NCBI GenBank assembly: GCA_029237695.1
Contig: CM055272.1
Coordinates: forward strand, 10,962,042 to 11,026,041
Source of the DNA: Conchocele bisecta
Lineage: Eukaryota; Mollusca; Bivalvia; Lucinida; Thyasiridae
DNA: 64,000 nt
Direction of reading: 5' to 3'
Position 1 is the first letter of the stretch; every line of letters starts with the position of its first letter. This document shows positions 21,602 to 36,019 of this stretch, in pieces. The translations under genes were made by a program, and so were the position numbers. A model generated the notes under the pieces. That model was not told the DNA's origin. It ran no database searches and saw only the letters and a program-made list of their open reading frames with translations.

Positions 21602-24336
21602 TTTATACAGGGTAAATTACTACATTGGGTCCTGTGTTGAAAATATTGTGGCATTATGTGGACTTGTGCAGATAGACGTCGATAAATATAGGGACTATTA
21701 AACAAAAATCTGGTCTGGTGCAAGCATTATTATTATTTATTTTTTTTTTTTTTTTTCATTTTTTTTTTCTTTTATTTTTCTTTTTTTTTTCTTTTTTTTT
21801 TCATTTTTTTTTCATTTTTTTTTTTTTTTTTTCATTTTTTTTTTTTTTCATTTTTTTTTTTTCATTTTTTTTCTTCAAAATTATTTTTCAATTTTTGTCT
21901 AGTAACATAAGGTCGTAAGTGATATACAGACTATTCACCTGTGCTTGTGCTAGCATGTGCAACTGACCACTGACCACTTACAGGTAATTTATACAGGTAA
22001 AAGATTATATTACATTTCCGTAAACTGTGTTGAAAATATTGTGGCAATTTATGTGGACCTGTGCAGATATGTAGATAAATATAGGACTATTAAAAAAAAA
22101 ATTCTGTGCTCAGTAGCAAGCATTATTATTTTTAAACTTTTTATTTCCATTTTTTTTTTTCATTTTTTTTTTTTTACAATTATTTTTCAATTTGACTGGA
22201 AAAAAAATCTGGGCTCCAGTAGCAAGCTTATTATTTTTAAACTTTTTTTTTCCATTTTTTTTTTTTCATTTTTTTTTTTCACTTTTTTTTTCAAATTATT
22301 TTTCAATTTTTGTCCAGTAGCAGAAGGTCGTAAGTGCTATATCCAGACTATTCACCTGTACATGTGCTAGCATGTGCAACTGACCACTGACCACTTACAG
22401 GTAATTTATACAGGTAAATGATTATATTACATTTCCGTAAACTGTGTTGAAAATATTGTGGCATTATGTGGACCTGTGCAGATATATGTAGATAAATATA
22501 GGACTATTAAAAAAAATTCTGGGCTCCAGTAGCAAGCATTATTATTTTTAATTTTTAAACTTTTTTTCCATTTTTTTTTTTCATTTTTTTTCATTCAAAT
22601 TAAATTCTTTTTCAATTTTTGTCTAGTAGCATAAGGTCGTAAGTGCTATATACAGACTATTATCATATAATAAAACAATTATTGACTAGTGAGCCATAGA
22701 ATATAATCTGATATTCTATGGTTCACTAGTCAATAATTGTATAATATGTTCGGGTCAGTGAAAATTGCTTTCGGGCCCAGGCTCGAGGTCAAGGCGGGAC
22801 AAGGCGGGACAAGGCGGGACAAGGCGAGGCATCTGATTCCGCGGAATTCTTGTTTACTTATCTCCCTTTGTTGTTTCGTGCTCTGATTTTGTATCCAAAG
22901 CATAACTCGAACACGCATATACGCATTGCTCTAATGGTCCTCTACCGCCCTGTGCCAAATCCACGTTCGTTCTGCCCCCGTCAAGCCCAGGGTCAAGGTC
23001 ACATACTTAGTGCTTCAAAAACATTAACGCTTGGGTAAATATCTTATACTTTCTGTTTTCTTTCATGGATCATGGATCATCTTCATATTTCATATACACA
23101 TTGCTCTAATGGTCCTCTACCGCCCTGTGCCAAATCCACGTCGTCCTGCCCCACCAATCCCAGGGTCAAGGTCACATACTTGGTGCTTCAAAAACGTTTA
23201 ACGCTCAGGTAAATATCTTATAATTTTTATTTCCATTCACGGATCAACTTCATATTTCATATACGCGTTGCTCTAATGGTCGTCTACCGCCCTGTGCCAA
23301 ATCCACGTTCGTCCTGCCCCCGCCAAGCCCAGGGTCAAGGTCACATACTTAGTGCTTCAAAAACTTTAACGCTCAGGTAAATATCTTATAATTTCTGTTT
23401 TCTTTCATGGATCATCTTCATATTTCATATACGCATTGCTCTAATGGTCTCTACCGCCCTGTGCCAAATCCACGTTCGTCTGCCCCCGCCAATCCCAGGG
23501 TCAAGGTCACATACTTGGTGCTTCAAAAACTTTAATGCTCAGGTAAATATCTTATAATTTTTCTTTCCATTCACGGATCAACTTCATATTTCATATATGC
23601 GTTGCTCTAATGGTCCTCTACCGCCCTGTGCCAAATCCACGTTCGTCCCGCCCCCGCCAAGCCCAGGGTTAACATCATATACTTAGTGCTTCACAAAAAC
23701 TTTAACGCTCAGTAAATATCTTATAATTTCTGTTTTCTTTCACGGATCAGTTCATATTTCATATATGCATTGCTCTAATGGTCCTCTACCGCCCTGTGCC
23801 AAATCCACGTTTGTCCTGCCCCCGCCAAGCCCAGGGTGAAGGTCACATACTTGGTGCTTCAAAAAACTTTAACACTCAGGTAAAAGAAAATTTTGACTTG
23901 CAATTTGGCCTCATTTATTATCAAAGCGATATGTGGGACATCCGTGTTCTATGAACACATTTTCTAGTTTATTAAACTTCACACATGCATAGAAGACGAC
24001 CCAAAGGTGTGTCGCACGTAAGAATGACAACTCTTGCGTCGTTAATTTCTTAGTTATCTCCCTTTGTTGTTTCGTGCACTGATTTCGTGTCTGGAGCATA
24101 ACTCGAACACCCTTTGGAATATTTTCATGAAACTTCACACATGCATAGACCACGACCCTAAAGGTGTGTCCCGCAAGAATGACAACTCTTGCATCACTAA
24201 TTCTTTAGTTATCTCCCTTTGTTTTTCCGTCACTGATTTTGTCTCCGGAGCATAACTCGAACACCCTTTTTTCAAACTACTTGTGTATCTGGGGAGGGGG
24301 ATACACATGCGCTTGTCGACAAGCGTCCATTTCTAG
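21602..24336 (+). repeat. macrosatellite unit 2
   Basis: A full unit of 2735 bp. Four T-rich modules are followed by the hairpin at 22676-22739, the GGCGGGACAA triplet, six sub-repeats and the F1 tail ending in CTAG. Confidence 0.9.
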
Positions 24337-27065
24337 TTTATACAGGTAAATTACTACATTGGGTCCTGTGTTGAAAATATTGTGGCATTATGTGGACTGT
24401 GCAGATAGACGTAGTAAATATAGGACTATTAAACAAAAATCTGGTCTGGTGCAAGCATTATTATTATTTATTTATTATTTTTTTTTCATTTTTTTTTCTT
24501 TTCTTTTTTTTTTTTCTTTTTTTTTCATTTTTTTTTTTTTTTTTTTTTTTTTTCATTTTTTTTTTTTCATTTTTTTTTTTTTTTCATTTTTTTTTTTTCA
24601 TTTTTTTTCTTCAAATTATTTTTCAATTTTTGTCTAGTAACATAAGGTCGTAAGTGCTATATACAGACTATTCACCTGTGCTTGTGCTAGCATGTGCAAC
24701 TGACCACTGACCACTTACAGGTAATTTATACAGGTAAAAGATTATATTACATTTCCGTAAACTGTGTTGAAAATATTGTGGCATTATGTGGACCTGTGCA
24801 GATATATGTAGATAAATATAGGACTATTAAAAAAAAATTCTGTGCTCCAGTAGCAAGCATTATTATTTTTAAACTTTTTATTTCCATTTTTTTTTTTCAT
24901 TTTTTTTTTCAAATTATTTTTCAATTTGACTGGAAAAAAAATCTGGGCTCCAGTAGCAAGCATTATTATTTTTAAACTTTTTTTTTCCATTTATTTTTTT
25001 TCACTTTTTTTTTCAAATTATTTTTCAATTTTTGTCCAGTAGCAGAAGGTCGTAAGTGCTATATACAGACTATTCACCTGTACATGTGCTAGCATGTGCA
25101 ACTGACCACTGACCACTTACAGGTAATTTATACAGGTAAATGATTATATTACATTTCCGTAAACTGTGTTGAAAATATTGTGGCATTATGTGGACCTGTG
25201 CAGATATATGTAGATAAATATAGGACTATTAAAAAAAATTCTGGGCTCCAGTAGCAAGCATTATTATTTTTAATTTTTAAACTTTTTTTCCATTTTTTTT
25301 TTTCATTTTTTTTCTTCAAATTCTTTTTCAATTTTTGTCTAGTAGCATAAGGTCGTAAGTGCTATATACAGACTATTATCATATAATAAAACAATTATTG
25401 ACTAGTGAGCCATAGAATATAATCTGATATTCTATGGTTCACTAGTCAATAATTGTATAATATGTTCGGGTCAGTGAAAATTGCTTTCGGGCCCAGGCTC
25501 GAGGTCAAGGCGGGACAAGGCGGGACAAGGCGGGACAAGGCGAGGCATCTGATTCCGCGGAATTCTTGTTTACTTATCTCCCTTTGTTGTTTCGTGCTCT
25601 GATTTTGTATCCAAAGCATAACTCGAACACGCATATACGCATTGCTCTAATGGTCCTCTACCGCCCTGTGCCAAATCCACGTTCGTTCTGCCCCCGTCAA
25701 GCCCAGGGTCAAGGTCACATACTTAGTGCTTCAAAAACATTAACGCTTGGGTAAATATCTTATACTTTCTGTTTTCTTTCATGGATCATGGATCATCTTC
25801 ATATTTCATATACACATTGCTCTAATGGTCCTCTACCGCCCTGTGCCAAATCCACGTTCGTCCTGCCCCACCAATCCCAGGGTCAAGGTCACATACTTGG
25901 TGCTTCAAAACTTTAACGCTCAGTAAATATCTTATAATTTTTATTTCCATTCACGGATCAACTTCATATTTCATATACGCGTTGCTCTAATGGTCGTCTA
26001 CCGCCCTGTGCCAAATCCACGTTTCGTCCTGCCCCCGCCAAGCCCAGCCCAGGGTCAAGGTCACATACTTAGTGCTTCAAAAACTTTAACGCTCAGGTAA
26101 ATATCTTATAATTTCTGTTTTCTTTCATGGATCATCTTCATATTTCATATACGCATTGCTCTAATGGTCCTCTACCGCCCTGTGCCAAATCCACGTTCGT
26201 CCTGCCCCCGCCAATCCCAGGGTCAAGGTCACATACTTGGTGCTTCAAAAACTTTAATGCTCAGGTAAATATCTTATAATTTTTCTTTCCATTCACGGAT
26301 CAACTTCATATTTCATATATGCGTTGCTCTAATGGTCCTCTACCAGCCCTGTGCCAAATCCACGTTCGTCCCGCCCCGCCAAGCCCAGGGTTAACATCAT
26401 ATACTTAGTGCTTCAAAAACTTTAACGCTCAGGTAAATATCTTATAATTTCTGTTTTCTTTCACGGATCAGCTTCATATTTCATATATGCATTGCTCTAA
26501 TGGTCCTCTACCGCCCTGTGCCAAATCCACGTTTGTCCTGCCCCCGCCAAGCCCAGGGTGAAGGTCACATACTTGGTGCTTCAAAAAAATCAAAAACTTT
26601 AACACTCAGGTAAAAGAAAATTTTGACTTGCAATTTGGCCTCATTTATTATCAAAGCGATATGTGGGACATCCGTGTTCTATGAACACATTTTCTAGTTT
26701 ATTAAACTTCACACATGCATAGAAGACGACCCAAAGGTGTGTCGCACGTAAGAATGACAACTCTTGCGTCGTTAATTCTTAGTTATCTCCCTTTGTTGTT
26801 TCGTGCACTGATTTCGTGTCTGGAGCATAACTCGAACACCCTTTGGAATATTTTCATGAAACTTCACACATGCATAGACCACGACCCTAAAGGTGTGTCC
26901 CGCAAGAATGACAACTCTTGCATCACTAATTCTTTAGTTATCTCCCTTTGTTTTTCCGTCACTGATTTTGTCTCCGGAGCATAACTCGAACACCCTTTTT
27001 TCAAACTACTTGTGTATCTGGGGAGGGGGATACACATGCGCTTGTCGACAAGCGTCCATTTCTAG
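24337..27065 (+). repeat. macrosatellite unit 3
   Basis: A full unit of 2729 bp in the same order as unit 2. It has a few private changes, such as a duplicated AGCCC at about 26041-26050 and an extra TCAAAAA near 26590. Confidence 0.9.
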
Positions 27066-27262
27066 TTTATACAGGTAAATTACTACATTGGGTCCTGTGT
27101 TGAAAATATTGTGGCATTATGTGGACTTGTGCAGATAGACGTAGATAAATATAGGACTATTAAACAAAAATCTGGTCTGGTGCAAGCATTATTATTATTT
27201 ATTTATTTATTTTTTTTTCATTTTTTTTTCTTTTATTTTTTCTTTTTTTTTTCATTTTTTTT

Positions 27263-27294
<32 letters not shown>

Positions 27295-29792
27295 CATTTT
27301 TTTTTTTTTCATTTTTTTTTTTCATTTTTTTTTCTTCAAATTATTTTTCAATTTTTGTCTAGTAACATAAGGTCGTAAGTGCTATATACAGACTATTCAC
27401 CTGTGCTTGTGCTAGCATGTGCAACTGACCACTGACCACTTACAGGTAATTTATACAGGTAAAAGATTATATTACATTTCCGTAAACTGTGTTGAAAATA
27501 TTGTGGCATTATGTGGACCTGTGCAGATATATGTAGATAAATATAGGACTATTAAAAAAAAATTCTGTGCTCCAGTAGCAAGCATTATTATTTTTAAACT
27601 TTTTATTTCCATTTTTTTTTTTCATTTTTTTTTTTTCAAATTATTTTCAAATTGACTGGAAAAAAAATCTGGGCTTCCAGTAGCAGCATTATTATTTTTA
27701 AACTTTTTTTTTTTTTCCATTTATTTTTTTTTTTTTCACTTTTTTTTTCAAATTATTTTTTCAATTTTTGTCCAGTAGCAGAATGGTCGTAAGTGCTATA
27801 TACAGACTATTCACCTGTACATGTGCTAGCATGTGCAACTGACCACTGACCACTTACAGGTAATTTATACAGGTAAATGATTATATTACATTTCCGTAAA
27901 CTGTGTTGAAAATATTGTGGCATTATGTGGACCTGTGCAGTATATGTATAAATATAGGACTATTAAAAAAAAATCTGGCTCCAGTAGCAAGCATTATTAT
28001 TTTAATTTTTAAACTTTTTTTCCATTTTTTTTTTCATTTTTTTTCTTCAAATTCTTTTTCAATTTTTGTCTAGTAGCATAAGGTCGTAAGTGCTATATAC
28101 AGACTATTTATCATATAATAAAACAATTATTGACTAGTGAGCCATAGTAATATAATCTGATATTCTATGGTTCACTAGTCAATAATTGTATAATATGTTC
28201 GGGTCAGTGAAAATTGCTTTCGGGCCCAGGCTCGAGGTCAAGGCGGGACAAGGCGGGACAAGGCGGGACAAGGCGAGGCATCTGATTCCGCGGAATTCTT
28301 GTTTACTTATCTCCCTTTGTTGTTTCGTGCTCTGATTTTGTATCCAAAGCATAACTCGAACACGCATACGCATTGCTCTAATGGTCCTCTACCGCCCTGT
28401 GCCAAATCCACGTTCGTTCTGCCCCCGTCAAGCCAGGGTCAAGGTCACATACTTAGTGCTTCAAAAACATTAACGCTTGGGTAAATATCTTATACTTTCT
28501 GTTTTCTTTCATGGATCATGGATCATCTTCATATTTCATATACGCATTGCTCTAATGGTCCTCTACCGCCCTGTGCCAAATCCACGTTCGTCCTGCCCCA
28601 CCAATCCCAGGGTCAAGGTCACATACTTGGTGCTTCAAAAACTTTAACGCTCAGGTAAATATCTTATAATTTTTATTTCCATTCACGGATCAACTTCATA
28701 TTCATATACGCGTTGCTCTAATGGTCGTTCTACCGCCCTGTGCCAAATCCACGTTCGTCCTGCCCCCGCCAAGCCCAGGGTCAAGGTCACATACTTAGTG
28801 CTTCAAAAACTTTAACGCTCAGGTAAATATCTTATAATTTCCTGTTTTCTTTCATGGATCATCTTCTATTTCATATACGCATTGCTCTAATGGTCCTCTA
28901 CCGCCCTGTGCCAAATCCACGTTCGTCCTGCCCCCGCCAATCCCAGGGTCAAGTCACATACGTTGGTGCTTCAAAAACTTTAATGCTCAGGTAAATATCT
29001 TATAATTTTTCTTTCCATTCACGGATCAACTTCATATTTCATATATGCGTTGCTCTAATGGTCCTCTACCGCCCTGTGCCAAATCCACGTTCGTCCCGCC
29101 CCCCCCCCGCCCAGGGTTAACATCATATACTTAGTGCTTCAAAAACTTTAACGCTCAGGTAAATATCTTATAATTTCTGTTTTCTTTCACGGATCAGCTT
29201 CATATTTCATATATGCATTGCTCTAATGGTCCTCTACCGCCCTGTGCCAAATCCACGTTTGTCCTGCCCCCGCCAAGCCCAGGGTGAAGGTCACATACTT
29301 GGTGCTTCAAAAACTTTAACGCTCAGGTAAAAGAAAATTTTGACTTGCAATTTGGCCTCATTTATTATCAAAGCGATATGTGGGACATCCGTGTTCTATG
29401 AACACATTTTCTAGTTTATTAAACTTCACACATGCATAGAAGGACACCCAAAGGTGTGTCGCACGTAAGAATGACAACTCTTGCGTCGTTAATTTCTTAG
29501 TTATCTCCCTTTGTTGTTTTCGTGCACTGATTTCGTGTCTGGAGCATAACTCGAACACCCTTTGGAATATTTTCATGAAACTTCACACATGCATAGACCA
29601 CGACCCTAAATGGTTGTGTCCCGCAAGAATGACAACTCTTGCATCACTAATTCTTTAGTTATCTCCCTTTGTTTTTGTTTTTCCGTCACTGATTTTGTCT
29701 CCGGAGCATAACTCGAACACCCTTTTTTCAAACTACTTGTGTATCTGGGGAGGGGGATACACATGCGCTTGTCGACAAGCGTCCATTTCTAT
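27066..29792 (+). repeat. macrosatellite unit 4
   Basis: A full unit of 2727 bp. Its hairpin (28124-28188) has one extra base in the left arm. One sub-repeat shows a C-run at 29099-29108 in place of GCCCCCGCCAAG. The terminal CTAG is CTAT here. Confidence 0.9.
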
Positions 29793-29927
29793 TTATACAG
29801 GTAAATTACTACATTGGGTCCTGTGTTGAAAATATTGTGGCATTATGTGGACTTGTGCAGATAGACGTAGATAAATATAGGACTATTAAACAAAAATCTG
29901 GTCTGGTGCAAGCATTATTATATTTTT

Positions 29928-29959
<32 letters not shown>

Positions 29960-31164
29960 CATTTTTTTTTCTTTTATTTTTTCTTTTTTTTTTCATTTTT
30001 TTTTTTTTTTTTTTTTTTTCATTTTTTTTTTTTTCAATTTTTTTTTCATTTTTTTTCTTCAAATTATTTTTCAATTTTTGTCTAGTAACATAAGGTCGTA
30101 AGTGCTATATACAGACTATTCACCTGTGCTTGTGCTAGCATGTGCAACTGACCACTGACCACTTACAGGTAATTTATACAGGTAAAAGATTATATTACAT
30201 TTCCGTAAACTGTGTTGAAAATATTGTGGCATTATGTGGACCTGTGCAGATATATGTAGATAAATATAGGACTATTAAAAAAAAATTCTGTGCTCCAGTA
30301 GCAAGCATTATTATTTTTAAACTTTTTATTTCCATTTTTTTTTTTCATTTTTTTTTTCAAATTATTTTTCAATTTTTGTCTAGTAGCATAAGGTGGTAAG
30401 TGCTATATACAGACTATTCAACTGTGCATGTGCTAGCATGTGCAACTGACCACTGACAACTTACAGGTAATGTATACAGGTAAATGATTATATTACATTT
30501 CCTTAAACTGTGTTGAAAATATTGTGGGAATATGTGGACCTGTGTATATATGATATGTAGATAAATATAGGACTATTAAAAAACTTCATGGGCTCCAGTA
30601 GGGAGCATTATTCTTTTTCTTTTTTTTAATTTAATTTTTTTTTCCATTTTTTTTTTTACATTCTTTTTCAATTTTTTAACTGACCACTAACTTATTACAG
30701 GTAATTTATACAGGTACATTATTACATTTCCGTAAACTGTGTTGACAATATTGTGGCAGTATGTGGACCTGTGCAGATATATGTAGATAAATATAGGACT
30801 ATAATATTTAAAAAAATTCTCGGCTCCAGTAGCGAGCATTATTTTTTTTATTTACATTCTATATTACATTTCCGTCAATTGTGTTGAAAATATTGTGGCA
30901 TTATGTGCACCTGTGCAGATATATGTACATAAATATAGGACTATTAACAAATAATTCTGCGCTCCAGTAGCTTCACACATGCATAGATCCTAAAGGTGTG
31001 TCGCGCAAGAATGACAACTCTTGCATCACTAATTGTTTAGTTATCTCCCTTTGTCCGTCACCGATTTTGTCTCCGGAGCATAACTCGATCACCCTTTTTT
31101 CAAACTACTTGTGTATCTGGGGAGGGGGATACACATGCGCTTGTCGACAAGCGTCCATTTCTAG
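29793..31164 (+). repeat. macrosatellite unit 5, internally deleted
   Basis: Begins like a normal unit and has more diverged T-rich modules at 30480-30960. It then jumps directly into the F1 tail (TTCACACATGCATAGATCC at about 30971), omitting the hairpin and all six sub-repeats. It ends with CTAG at 31161-31164. Higher divergence at the array edge is typical of satellites. Confidence 0.85.
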
Positions 31165-32204
31165 TTTTACTGATAATAACCCATTGTGCGAGCACGAATG
31201 AAAGCATGGACATGTTCTTCTTCCATTGAACAATATGGAGCATAACATTAACATTTATCCCGTCAACACAGTGCCTATGTGCCGTGAAACACGGTGCCGT
31301 GAAACATTTTTGATATCCAGTCAATACGACCCAATCACTGCGTATGAATATGTGTGTCAATAATGCTTTAGAACTACTTTGACACAGTAACCTTTGACAT
31401 TTAGGTGAAGTCTTGTAAACAAAATGATACACTTGAGAAAACGCGGATGCCACCGGCGGCATATTGAAGAAACTGTGACTTGTAAACGGGTGAACCAAAA
31501 GTGTTAAGTCAAAGGGTGAAGGTCATATGTAGTATGGCAAGGCAGGTGTAGCATACATGCAAATGAATGAAGTATGGACATATTGAAGCAGTTAAGCAAC
31601 TTATGTAGATGCTAGGGCCAGTTTGAGAAACTGTGACAAACTGGTTAACCGAAATTGCTAAGTCCTTTCAGCAGCCCTGTGAAGGTCAAAAGGTCAAGGT
31701 AATATAAAGTATGACAAGGCAGGTGTAGCACACATACCAATGAATGATGTGTTGAAGAACTTGAGCAACTTATGTAGAAGATATGGCCGGTTTGAGAAAC
31801 TGTTACGAAGTGTTTAACCGAACGTGTGACGGACAGACGGACGGTCCGAACACCATAAAAATCACCTTTTTAAGGCACATGTTTGGGTCGGTTCACCTTT
31901 TTAAGGCTCATGGTTGGGTCGGTTTGTGGTCGGTAAAAAACAAAAAGGCCAGTGATTGTGATAGAGTGAAACTTGTGTTAACCGGCATCGTCTCGGACCA
32001 AGAGTTTGTCGGTTAACGTCGGTTCAGCAAGTTTCTTTATATTCTACATAGCAACTCAGTTTCATATTCACATACTGTTGAATGTTGATCACTGTGAATG
32101 GGTTGCGTAATGCGTAAATATTAATACCGTATCTGGTATAATTAAATACAAGAGTTGTCAGAAGACAACGAAGCGGCGATATAGTTGAAACGAATATCAG
32201 TGGG
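31165..32204 (-). repeat. two diverged ~170-bp units and GGACAGACGGAC run, probably reversed
   Basis: GTGAAGGTCA...AGGCAGGTGTAGCA recurs at about 31516 and 31679, with TTGAGAAACTGTGAC and AACTTATGTAGA in each unit. GACGGACAGACGGACGGTCC at 31829-31848 is the inverse of the GTCCGTCC run found after 5' hairpins of other families, so the element reads on the minus strand. A minus-strand frame of 132 codons (31498-31100) overlaps it and shows no family features. Confidence 0.5.
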
Positions 32205-32338
32205 GGTGGCACGAGCGTGGATTTGTGGCAGGGCGGTAGAGGACCCTAGGAAGAACGCATACATGAAATATGAAGCACATCGGAGCAAGAAAACAGAAAA
32301 TATAGGTCATTTACCCGAGCGTTAAGGTTTTGAATTTT
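32205..32338 (-). repeat. isolated inverted fragment of the ~165-bp sub-repeat
   Basis: CGTGGATTTGTGGCAGGGCG and GTAGAGGACC, ATGAAATATGAAG, AGAAAACAGAAAATATA and ACCCGAGCGTTAA are the inverse of the macrosatellite sub-repeat with several changes. A single unit has been left outside the array in the opposite orientation. Confidence 0.8.
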
Positions 32339-32407
32339 TGCATTGATCCGAAACGGATATATATCGAATCGTCCATTCGCAGGTTGTTGTTGTTGTAGGT
32401 TGTTGAA

Positions 32408-32619
32408 TTAATGCTGAATTAAATTGTGTCGTCTGCTGAATATTTTTTATTTTCCATTTTTCTCATCAAAAACTTGGTTTGGCAGCACTTTAGAATCATT
32501 TCCATATCATTTCCAATGGAAATGTTTCTAAAATGCTGCCAAACCATGTTTTTACTGAGAGAAAAGACAAAATATGAATTAACACCAGACGACTATTTTC
32601 GGTTCCCACATTCTAAGGG
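32408..32619. mobile_element. piggyBac-like MITE, left end decayed
   Basis: A central palindrome around TTTCCAATGGAAA with arms TTGGTTTGGCAGCACTTTAG and CTAAAATGCTGCCAAACCAT. It ends in TTCTAAGGG. The left CCCTTA is lost. An extra ATTTCCATATC interrupts the centre. Family described at 60077-60280. Confidence 0.7.
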
Positions 32620-32884
32620 TTGATGCCCCAGCATTGCTGCCATGCTGCCATGGTGGGGAGGAAGGTCGCACAGATTGGTTCTTGTCATTCTGGCCTCTAT
32701 ACTACATACATATACGTGGACGCAATCTCCCGCTGCTGGTTTGTCTGTTTCTGTGGGGAAATATAGATCAATGGTAGTAACGTATTCTGCTGTATTCTGC
32801 GCGGTACTAATTAATATTGACAGGTAGAGTAGTCCTCTCGCTGCCACCTGCAGGTGAGACGTGAACAACTGTCAATATGACTGG
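32620..32884. other. non-genic, nothing recognised
   Basis: Short low-copy stretch between the MITE and the 74-bp satellite. Overlapping frames on both strands have no motif. Confidence 0.4.
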
Positions 32885-34750
32885 TCACAGGTCCTCATCA
32901 ATATCACACTGGCAAGCTGTCTCGTACACACAAGGCGCTACAGAACCGGATTGGCAACCAGTATAGGACGTGGTCATCTTGATACACATGGCCGCTCGGT
33001 CGTAAGGACTCGGTATCACACTGGCCGCTGCGTCTCGTAAACACACACACGGTGGTGGCAACAGTATGGACGGCGTATCTTGAATACATGGCGCTGTCTC
33101 GTACACACAACGTGTTGGCAACCTATAAGGACGTGGTCATCTTGAATATCACACTGGCCGCTGTCTCGTACACACACTCCACACGTGGTGCAATCAGTAT
33201 AGAGGACGTGTCATCTTGAATATCACAGGCTGGCGCTGTCTCGTAAACACAACCACACGGTGTGGCAACCAGTATAGGACGTGGTCATCTTAATGATATC
33301 ACAGTAATAGGCGTGGCGCTGGTCTCGTACACAACCACACCGATGTTGGCACCAAGTATAACCAGTATAGGAAGTGGTCATCTTGAATATCACAGGCTGC
33401 TGTCCGTACACACAACCCACAGTGTTGGCAACCATAGGACGTGGTCATCTTGAATATCACACTGGCGCTGTCTCGTACACACAACCACACGTGTTGGCAA
33501 CCAGTAGGACGTGGTCATCTTGAATATAACACTGGCTGCTGTCTCGTAAACACACCACACGTGTTGGCAACCAGTATAGGACGTGGTCATCTTGATATCA
33601 CACTCTGCTGTCTCGTACACACAACCACGGTGTTGGCAACCGGTATTGGACGTGGTCATCTTGAATATCACACTGGCTGCTGTCTCGTACACACAACCAC
33701 ACGGTGTTGGCAACCAGTATAGGACGTGGTCATCTTGAATATCACACTGGCTGCTGTCTCGTACACACAACCACACGGTGTTGGCAACCAGTATTGGACG
33801 TGGTCATCTTGAATATCACACTGGCTGCTGTCTCGTACACACAACCACACGGTGTTGGCAACCAGTATTGGACGTGGTCATCTTGAATATCACACTGGCC
33901 GCTGTCTCGTACACACAACCACACGGTGTTGGCAACCAGTATAGGACGTGGTCATCTTGAATATCACACTGGCCGCTGTCTCGTACACACAACCACACGG
34001 TGTTGGCAACCAGTATAGGACGTGGTCATCTTAGAATATACACGGCTGCTGTCTCGTAAACACAACCACACATGGTGTTCAACCAGTAACGGTGTCTCTT
34101 GAATATCACACTGGCCTGTCTGTAACACACCACGTGTTGGCCAACCAGTATAGGACGTGGTCATCTTGAATATCACACTGGCGCTGTCCTCGTACACACA
34201 ACCACGGTGTTGGCAACCAGTATAGGACGTGGCATCTTGAATATAACACTGGCGCTGTCGTACACAACACCTGTTGGCAACCGGTAGGACGTGGTCATCT
34301 TGAATATCACTGGCTGCTGTCTCGTACACACAACCACACGTGTTGGCAACCAGTATAGGACGTGGTCATCTTGAATATACACTGGCTGCTGTCTCGTACA
34401 CACAACCACACAGTGTTGGCAACCAGTATAGGACGTGGTCATCTTGAATATCACACTGGCTGCTGTCTCGTACACACAACCACACGGTGTTGGCAACCAG
34501 TATAGGACGTGGTCATCTTGAATATAACACTGGCTGCTGTCTCGTACACACAACCACACAGTGTTGGCAACCAGTATAGGACGTGGTCATCTTGAATATC
34601 ACACTGGCTGCTGTCTCGTACACACAACCACACGGTGTTGGCAACCAGTATAGGACGTGGTCATCTTGAATATAACACTGGCTGCTGTCTCGTAAACACA
34701 ACCACACGGTGTTGGCAACCAGTATAGGACGTGGTCATCTTGAATATCAC
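32885..34750. repeat. 74-bp satellite array
   Basis: The unit contains CACTGGCTGCTGTCTCGTAC, ACACAACCACACGGTGTTGG and CAACCAGTATAGGACGTGGT. The period of 74 bp is exact between about 33660 and 34030 and between 34330 and 34740. Copies at 32885-33660 and 34030-34330 carry many small indels. About 25 units. Because 74 is not a multiple of three, the many 60-128-codon frames (MWLCVRDSSQCDIQDDHV type) are the array read in successive frames. Confidence 0.95.
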
Positions 34751-34755
34751 GGTTT

Positions 34756-35715
<960 letters not shown>

Positions 35716-35721
35716 ACACCA

Positions 35722-35793
35722 ATATCACACTGGCTGCTGTCTCGTACACAACCACACGGTATTGGCAACCAGTATAGGACGTGGTCATCTCGC
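35722..35793. repeat. detached unit of the 74-bp satellite
   Basis: AATATCACACTGGCTGCTGT through GTATAGGACGTGGTCATCT. One unit, slightly shortened, beyond the inserted element. Confidence 0.9.
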
Positions 35794-36019
35794 ACATTCG
35801 TACAGTGTCATATGTGTCTAATATACACATTAGGCCGAACTATATTGTGGTGGTGTGCCAACCAATCAAATGCTTCTTATATACAGATGATTCAAATCGT
35901 GGTCACAACATATACTTTCATGGAGATAATCCTCAACATGATGCGATTGTACAAATTTCATCCATTTCATACTGCAGATACACACGTTTTCTCATTGAAA
36001 AAAATTATTGTTATTAAAT

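Larger units (their letters stand above)
19250..31164 (+). repeat. ~2.73-kb higher-order tandem array (macrosatellite)
   Basis: Equivalent points recur every 2.7 kb. The hairpin is at 19961, 22676, 25392 and 28124, and the CTAG end at 21598, 24333, 27062, 29789 (CTAT) and 31161. Order inside a unit: four modules with ACCTGTGCAGATATATGTAG and a long T-rich tract; the 64-nt hairpin; TTCGGGTCAGTGAAAATTGC and AAGGCGGGAC repeats; six ~165-bp sub-repeats; two F1-type ~150-bp units; a GTATCTGGGGAGGGGGATAC tail; and a CGCTTGTCGACAAGCG hairpin. Copies look nearly identical apart from T-run length and single-base indels. Open frames (poly-Phe/Ile frames and MRVRVMLWIQNQSTKQQ on the minus strand) are shadows of the repeat. 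Confidence 0.92.

Noticed and set aside
21718..30085. Poly-Phe/Ile 'membrane protein' frames and their poly-Lys complements
   Set aside because: Long T-runs in the macrosatellite modules; present in every unit with different run lengths.
31100..31498. 132-codon minus-strand frame
   Set aside because: Crosses the end of macrosatellite unit 5 into diverged tandem units; a real gene would not straddle that junction.
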